From Thunnus maccoyii (Eukaryota; Chordata; Actinopteri; Scombriformes; Scombridae), in NCBI RefSeq assembly GCF_910596095.1, contig NC_056555.1, positions 12,950,001 to 13,014,000 on the forward strand: 64,000 nucleotides of DNA. Reading direction: 5' to 3'. Below the pieces are notes generated by a model. It ran no database searches and was not told the origin of the DNA. It saw only the letters and a program-made list of their open reading frames with translations. Shown piece by piece: positions 58,901 through 64,000 of this stretch. A program made the position numbers and the translations under genes. Each line of letters begins with the position of its first letter. Within the stretch, counting starts at the first letter, position 1.

Positions 58901-60663
58901 TCACAGAGAAGCTTATATCCTAAAAGTCAAATTTCCAGTCTTACCTCAGCCTGCCAGTGATACACATTATCGAGTGTACGACAGACTGTGTCAGTCAGCT
59001 GGTTGTGTGTGTTTGGTGGCTTATCTGTCAGAGGTAGCAGAGCCAAGTAGCGCTTCTCAAACTCCTGTAGCTCCTGTAGAGAGATGAGAATCATCAAGAC
59101 ATCTGCAATTATTTGATGATGAACCCTGCTTTATTTCATGCATTCTGGTTTGCTTATTTTTTTCTGTGTGAAGAGAAACCACACCAAGTTAACCAACTCA
59201 TCCACTGATTCGTACCAAACTATAAGCTTAGAGGTTGGATTCTGTTACTGTTGCATGGAACCAGGCCAGCTGTTTCCCCCAGTTTCCAATCTTTATGCTA
59301 AGCTAAGCTAACGCACAGACATCTTCTTATCTAACTCTCCACCAGAAAGTGACTAAGAAGCGTATTTGCCAAAATGTCAAACTTTTGCTTTAAAGTAGCT
59401 CATGTGATGACAACTGAGCAGACATGAGATATGGTTGAAAGCTCAAAAAAAAAGCTACTGTAGTAAGAATACCTTGAATTAAAATGTATTATGTCAAACT
59501 ACGGTTTTCAAGGTAAACTTTCACACTCATGCTAGTTCAGGTTTACAGCATTTAAATATACAGGAAGGGTGTGAGTTGCCCACCTGAGTCTCTTCTTTCA
59601 AAAGGCGTCCAGAATATATAGCCAGAACCAAAAGCAGGCAAATGTTCGTACCCAGTAACTACGGAGAGACAACAAGAGAGGGGAAAGGCAGTTTCAATTT
59701 CAATTTTTTTCCTATAGTTGAATATATAGATGTATATCACATCTTAGACTCAGACATCCACATACCACTTTTAAATAGAAGCCCTTCTTCCTCCAGAATT
59801 CCAGCAGTAGCAAGATACAGGCTGCCATGCTGAGCCCTGAGCCCAAATACACAAGTCTGGCTTCGTTTATCAGCCTGGTCACGTCCTACAAGAACAAACC
59901 TCACAGTCATATGTATCAACACGGACAGAGCACAACACCAGTAAGCAGAGCTGGGTATCAATCGTTCTCGGTACCCTGTTCACTTTTGTTTTAATTATTG
60001 TATAGTTTGATTGTTTTATACAGTAAATTACAGATTTGAATGATTTCTGCTTTTATCATTAACAGGCATACGACAGTTCTGACACCTAAAATGAGATTTT
60101 GTCTTACATTATAATTTGTGTGTAAGTAATCTGATAAAGGAGCAACAATTAGAAACAAAAAGTTTTTTGTAGTTTTACCTCCTGGCTGTTCACGCATTCA
60201 AAGCTCCGGCTATTCAAAAGGTGTCCTGATGCTGTCAAGATGAGCAACACTAAACACCAGACCTGGAAAAAAACATTCTTTACTGTACATCTGCAAATTT
60301 CACTTACACGTTACATTTAAGAGGCAAATATTTTACTTTTTACTCCCCTACACTGATCTCATAGCTGTATTTTCTTTGCAGATTTAAGATTTTTCATGCA
60401 AAACATAAGATCAGCAGATGACTCCCCACTTTTACTTAACGTTATTAAATTGTAATCAAATGAATAATTAAGTAATTAGACCAGCAAAAGACAAAACAAA
60501 GCAAATTGAATTAGGCTATAACACAACAGAACTCATCGATCTATCTATCTCATTGTAAAATGAGTAAAATACTTACCGCATATATTATCACTATAGATGT
60601 TGAAGTCCACAGTGTGGAACTGGGCTTCCGGAAAAATGTAGATTTCTTGTCATCAGCAGCCAT
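55993..60663 (-). CDS. Tetraspanin-like membrane protein with long C-terminal tail
   Basis: Ten exons, all joined in phase 0, give 429 residues: 60663-60577, 60262-60179, 59885-59769, 59658-59584, 59073-58945, 58726-58634, 57657-57625, 57085-57014, 56711-56637, 56517-55993. Four hydrophobic segments are visible: about residues 18-45 (IVIIYAVWCLVLLILTAS), 68-88 (LGSGLSMAACILLLLEF), 97-114 (LLGTNICLLLVLAIYSG) and 230-255 (SVLPALSVLCILMTFLYIIY). Between the third and fourth lies a large extracellular loop with the tetraspanin CCG motif (FKCCGLQSYQDW) followed by SCLC, SSGC and PCLP cysteines. That layout defines the family, whose members organise membrane microdomains. The start is the only ATG before the first segment (MAADDKKSTFF). 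The tail of about 174 residues, on one exon, is far longer than usual; it is charged at first (EDNWEDAEAKESG) and matches nothing I know. I cannot assign a family member. Confidence 0.83.
57782..58495 (+). mobile_element. LINE 3' fragment (Rex1/L2-like)
   Basis: Reads in plus orientation, antisense to the tetraspanin gene, inside its intron. Broken frames give reverse-transcriptase C-terminal phrases (KKNFLKLKQEKMEISLIGPEA; later LIHAFI, LDYCNA and EKLQLIQNSVAR). The 3' end is ATGTGCTATACAAATAAAGTTCTTATTA, the typical tail of fish elements of this type. It is heavily mutated and 5'-truncated. Confidence 0.7.
57967..57986. repeat. CT microsatellite
   Basis: A run of CT repeats within the LINE fragment. 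Confidence 0.85.
59258..59395. mobile_element. End fragment of inverted-repeat family 1
   Basis: Contains AATCTTTATGCTAAGCTAAG, CTTATCTAACTCTC and GTATTTGCCAAAATGTCAAAC, matching the right end of the element at 6000-7167. It lies in an intron of the tetraspanin gene. Confidence 0.6.
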
Positions 60664-62091
60664 GTCTTCACAATTTTATATCTCCAGTTGCTACAACTGG
60701 GTAAACAACCACAAAACTGTCACAGGTCGTATGTTTGGTCGTGAGAAAAGAGAAGAAGGGGTGACCTCCCATACAGAGGCAGGAGCTGGAATATCCCTGA
60801 GATGTCCCTTCTAGTTAAAACACCACCTCTGTATGGAGGGTGAATAATGCCACAACACACATCCCTGGGCTGTCCTTGCCCACTAAGATACCACCTCTGT
60901 ATGGGGGTAAGTACTCCTCCCACTTTGAGTGAATGTATGGCAGCTTGTTGTTGCCAACATGAAGGAAAAAAATGTGCTCAAATCTAATTATAACACTAAA
61001 GTTTCACATTATAATGAAAAAAATGTATTTCCTTATTACAGATTTCATTATAATGATAAAGTTTTCTTATAATTGAGACACAGAGTGGACAATATCCTTA
61101 AAGTGTCCGAATGCTGATAACAACCCCATCTAGTTTAGGCTGGTGTGAAACAAATGTTTGAAATGTATCTCTTAAATCCACCTTCTGGACATGGACTGTA
61201 AAGGTGTATATACTGTATGTAACCATGCGCACCAGCACGTAAGTTACATGGATTTTATCAAACAATCAGAAAGTGAAAAGCAGATAAAACTGTCTATATT
61301 AGCAGTTTCTCATTAACAGTGAGTGAAATATTGTGACCACATTAATTATCTTCCCTGGAATATTACGATAAAGGCTCCTCTTTTTCATCCCATTTCTACC
61401 TGTCTGTCATTTGTTACATGAGGTCCGGTTACAGTTCATATAACAATTTCTTAATGAGCTCTTGAGCACATAAAGAGCAGCAATGTGCTGTATAACTTGC
61501 ATAATATTGTTTTTTATGTAATAATGAGAAAATCGTTATAATTCAAATCTGTAATATATCATTCTGCTTATTTTGAGCTGAGTGTTGAGCATTCTGTGAG
61601 TGTTTTATGATCCCTTAAGGTCCAGTTTCCCTTTAGCTTGGAAAAGTGGTTTGATGGATAAAAAGATTATAACACAAGTGATAAATGGATGATCCCTTTG
61701 ACAAATAAAAATAAGATTTTCTCTAAGAATCCATTCATAGTTTAAATACTCAGTCATGTGCTAACAATGTATGTATCCTGTAGTTTATGTTAAGCTTTTG
61801 GAAGTTACTAAACCAGTTACTAAACCAGTTATCCTTCATCTCTGAGGCCATCTTGTGTACATTTGCATTACACGCATTGAACAAGACTTTTGGGAAGTTC
61901 TAATTAGACTGAATCGATATAGGAAATAGTAAAAAACAGTGTACTTAAACATGTTATAAGTTTTATATTCATACATACAGTAAAAATAGAGGAAGATGGC
62001 TCTGTTAAATCTGTTTGACATACAATATACAACACATGAACTTATTTAACTTGTGTTTTTAATCAACAAAATTGATGGGAGAAGTTTTCTC
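60664..62091. other. Intergenic spacer upstream of the tetraspanin gene
   Basis: Holds its presumed promoter. Three copies of a CCTCTGTATGGGAGG-like phrase occur at 60765-60779 (inverted), 60826-60839 and 60894-60907. Around 60985-61075 the phrase CATTATAATGA recurs with short inverted matches. The remainder is AT-rich without exons. Confidence 0.45.
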
Positions 62092-63826
62092 CTACTTCTT
62101 TGCTTTGTTCTTTCTGGGACTCTCAGCCTTCTGCATGTTTCCAACTACGGGCAGCTTGAAGCTTCTATCAAGTTCCTCGGTCCCTCCAGAAATTGATGGC
62201 AGAACACAAATCGGTCTGTGCAGATTCACAGTCTTTGGCTTTAAGCGCTTGACTGGAGTGTTCTCTATCACGGGCAGTTTGCAGAGGCTGTGCTGCACTG
62301 TGGTGGGCTTCGGGACAGACATTTCAGGTTTGCGTACGTGAATTTGGGGCAGATGACTGGGCAGTTTCATCTGACTGCCCTCCTTGTTACCACAGTTTTG
62401 TTTGACAACTGCACGAAGGAAAAATAAGTTAGTAAAACTTTTGACTGAGAAGCATGAAACATTAGCAAGTGAGCTGTGTAAAGTTGACAGTGTGGCACCA
62501 GCAGGCTAATATATATTCATCTTGAACAGAAACATCCAATCAAGCAACTCCCTGATTATGTTGTGTGTAATATGTAGTTTAGATGCTCTTGGAGGAAAAT
62601 CAAATCACACCTGCAGGTATCACTGGCAGTTTCAATTCCTCAAAGACATGTTTTCGCTGCTGTGAACGCTGCAAGTTCAGCTTGAAGCGGGAGGCTAAGC
62701 AGTGTCTGCTCCAGATCCCAGCCTGCTGCGGGGAAACTGTTATAACTGGTAATGGGGGAAAGTTGGTTGAAACCACTTTGCCACTACCTGCATGCTGATA
62801 AAGAAAAAAAGACAGTCAGCGTATGTTTTTTTTAACTCTTCTTCCCCCCCTAATACTGTTACTATGCAGTGTAAAATAAATGATGTATTTGTTTTGCAGT
62901 TGTTTAGATTGGCAGACTGACCACGGTGTAGCTTCTGTGTTTCCTCGTCAGCCGGTCAGTTTTTGGCGGAGAGTGTTCATGTGAAACAGGCTTGGACATG
63001 TCTGATGTCAGGGGGTCACAGACGTGTCCTGCATGAACCTGGTATGTATCACAAAATAGAAAATAGTTCAGAATGATATTTGAAGGTGACAAAAACACTA
63101 AGATCAAAAACTAGTGTAAAAGTTGTCTTTGTTCAAATGTACTTTGACTATATTTAAATCTACAGAGCAGATCACATTGTAGGACAGTGACTTTACACTG
63201 ACCAGAACCAGAACTTTTGATGTTTTTTTATATATAAATATAAAGTTTATATATTTATATATAAACTATGTGGTATAATGCATGTAAGTAAATCATTTTG
63301 ACAAGACATAATGTTCATCTTTGTAGCATATAACGCACAACTGATGTTACTCAGATTTATTTTGACCCTACTTGTGCATTTTAAGCAAAATATTCTCAGT
63401 TATTCTTCTTAAAAGAACAAATCAATTAAAGTTACAAATGCAGAAAAAGAAACAAGATAAAGACACAGCTCAGGTGCATTAATAGAAATGTATTTAATGT
63501 GTGCAACAGATAGTGGATGAATAATAGATGGAGCTGCAGTGTTGAAAGTTATCTTGTGCTCACCTGTTTTATTTGGTTCAGATCACTTCCATCGTCTCTC
63601 TTGCCCCCTTTTTGTCCAACTTTCTGCAGTCGCCTAGAGAAAAAGCTCAGAGTTTAACCTCTGTTAATATTGATGATCAATACAGTATCCACGTTCTACA
63701 ATATAGTTGCTGAATTTCTCACCTTTGCTTCCTGTCACTCATGGTTTCAGACAGAAAGTATGGTGAACTGCTGAGGTGAAAGTCTCCCACAAAATAGTCA
63801 ATATGCAGTTTGCATATTTTGATGAA
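62092..63826 (-). CDS. 3' end of an unrecognised gene with repeated LPVI-type motifs
   Basis: Five exons join in frame: 63826-63723, 63633-63564, 63038-62922, 62794-62611 and 62408-62092, 264 codons with the stop. The first listed exon starts after a clear acceptor with FIKICKLHIDYFVGDFH, so the gene continues past the window edge; alternatively translation could start at its internal ATG (MSDRKQRRLQK). A basic segment (MSDRKQRRLQKVGQKGGKR) is followed by low-complexity polar sequence. A short motif recurs: LPVITV, LPVIPA, LPSHLPQI, LPVIENTP, LPSISGG and LPVVGN, spaced through the last two exons and usually preceded by K. The C-terminus is basic (SPRKNKAKK). I recognise no domain and cannot name the gene. 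The motif repeats suggest docking sites for a partner; the rest looks disordered. The gene is transcribed in the same direction as the tetraspanin gene, with about 1.4 kb between. Confidence 0.74.
63222..63268. repeat. AT-rich imperfect palindrome
   Basis: TATATATAAATATAAAG faces an approximate inverse TTATATATTTATATATA. Lies in an intron of the right-edge gene. Confidence 0.6.
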
Positions 63827-64000
63827 CTGTAAAGACAAACAGCAGCTGTGACATCACAGTTTCACGTCCATGTTCTATGTTCCACTAAGGAACACGTCTT
63901 CATGTTAAGGAACCACAAATAGGCCAATACTGAAAATATAAATACCATAAACTGTGAAAATAAACTATGAGTCATTAAAGTTCATATTTTCAGGATGAAG

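Noticed and set aside
62072-62341. Plus-strand frame opposite the last exon of the right-edge gene
   Set aside because: The minus-strand exon has a matching acceptor, phase and motif repeats shared with the preceding exon.
1-64000. CRISPR arrays, bacterial operons, tRNA or rRNA genes
   Set aside because: The DNA is clearly vertebrate-like; no regularly spaced repeats, no tRNA-like A and B box pair that I could trust, and no rRNA segments were seen.

Overview
The window looks like nuclear DNA of a ray-finned fish, probably a percomorph. Genes are split into many short exons with GT-AG introns. The intergenic DNA is AT-rich and full of short terminal-inverted-repeat elements, Tc1 and LINE remnants and microsatellites. 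The coding content includes C2H2 finger arrays joined to a TIN2-like domain. I assembled exons by eye from splice sites, reading-frame phase and comparison between copies; no transcript or database evidence was available.

Layout. 1-9.9 kb: no gene seen; a solo LTR, two inverted-repeat elements, a perfect 34-bp palindrome and possible conserved non-coding stretches. 9.9-29.7 kb: a minus-strand tandem cluster of one gene family, read 5' to 3' from right to left: gene B (29.70-26.08 kb), gene A (22.54-18.10 kb), decayed copy C (14.81-13.26 kb) and decayed copy D (12.08-9.97 kb). The intact architecture is a TIN2 N-terminal (TRFH-like) domain on four or five exons, an acidic linker exon, and one large exon with nine C2H2 fingers. 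Gene A alone also carries a 5' MADF exon. 29.9-37.2 kb: a MITE-rich spacer between divergent genes. 36.1-53.3 kb, plus strand: a 24-exon gene (the first exon is a proposal) with the same TIN2-like module, matching in exon sizes and phases, but followed by seven tandem trihelix (Myb/SANT-like) modules instead of fingers. 56.0-60.7 kb, minus strand: a ten-exon tetraspanin-like gene with an unusually long C-terminal tail. 62.1-63.8 kb, minus strand: the 3' end of an unrecognised gene with a repeated LPVI-type motif.

How it may work. TIN2 is a shelterin adaptor whose N-terminal domain binds other telomere proteins. Here the same fold appears to have become an N-terminal cassette placed on three kinds of DNA-binding domain (MADF, C2H2, trihelix). 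This resembles the way mammalian SCAN domains head proteins with fingers and Myb/SANT-like domains (ZSCAN20, ZSCAN29). I infer a family of nuclear DNA-binding proteins that pair or recruit partners through the TRFH-like cassette. Gene A is a mosaic: its 5' half resembles copy C and its 3' half resembles gene B, with the switch inside one exon, so the cluster has exchanged sequence recently.
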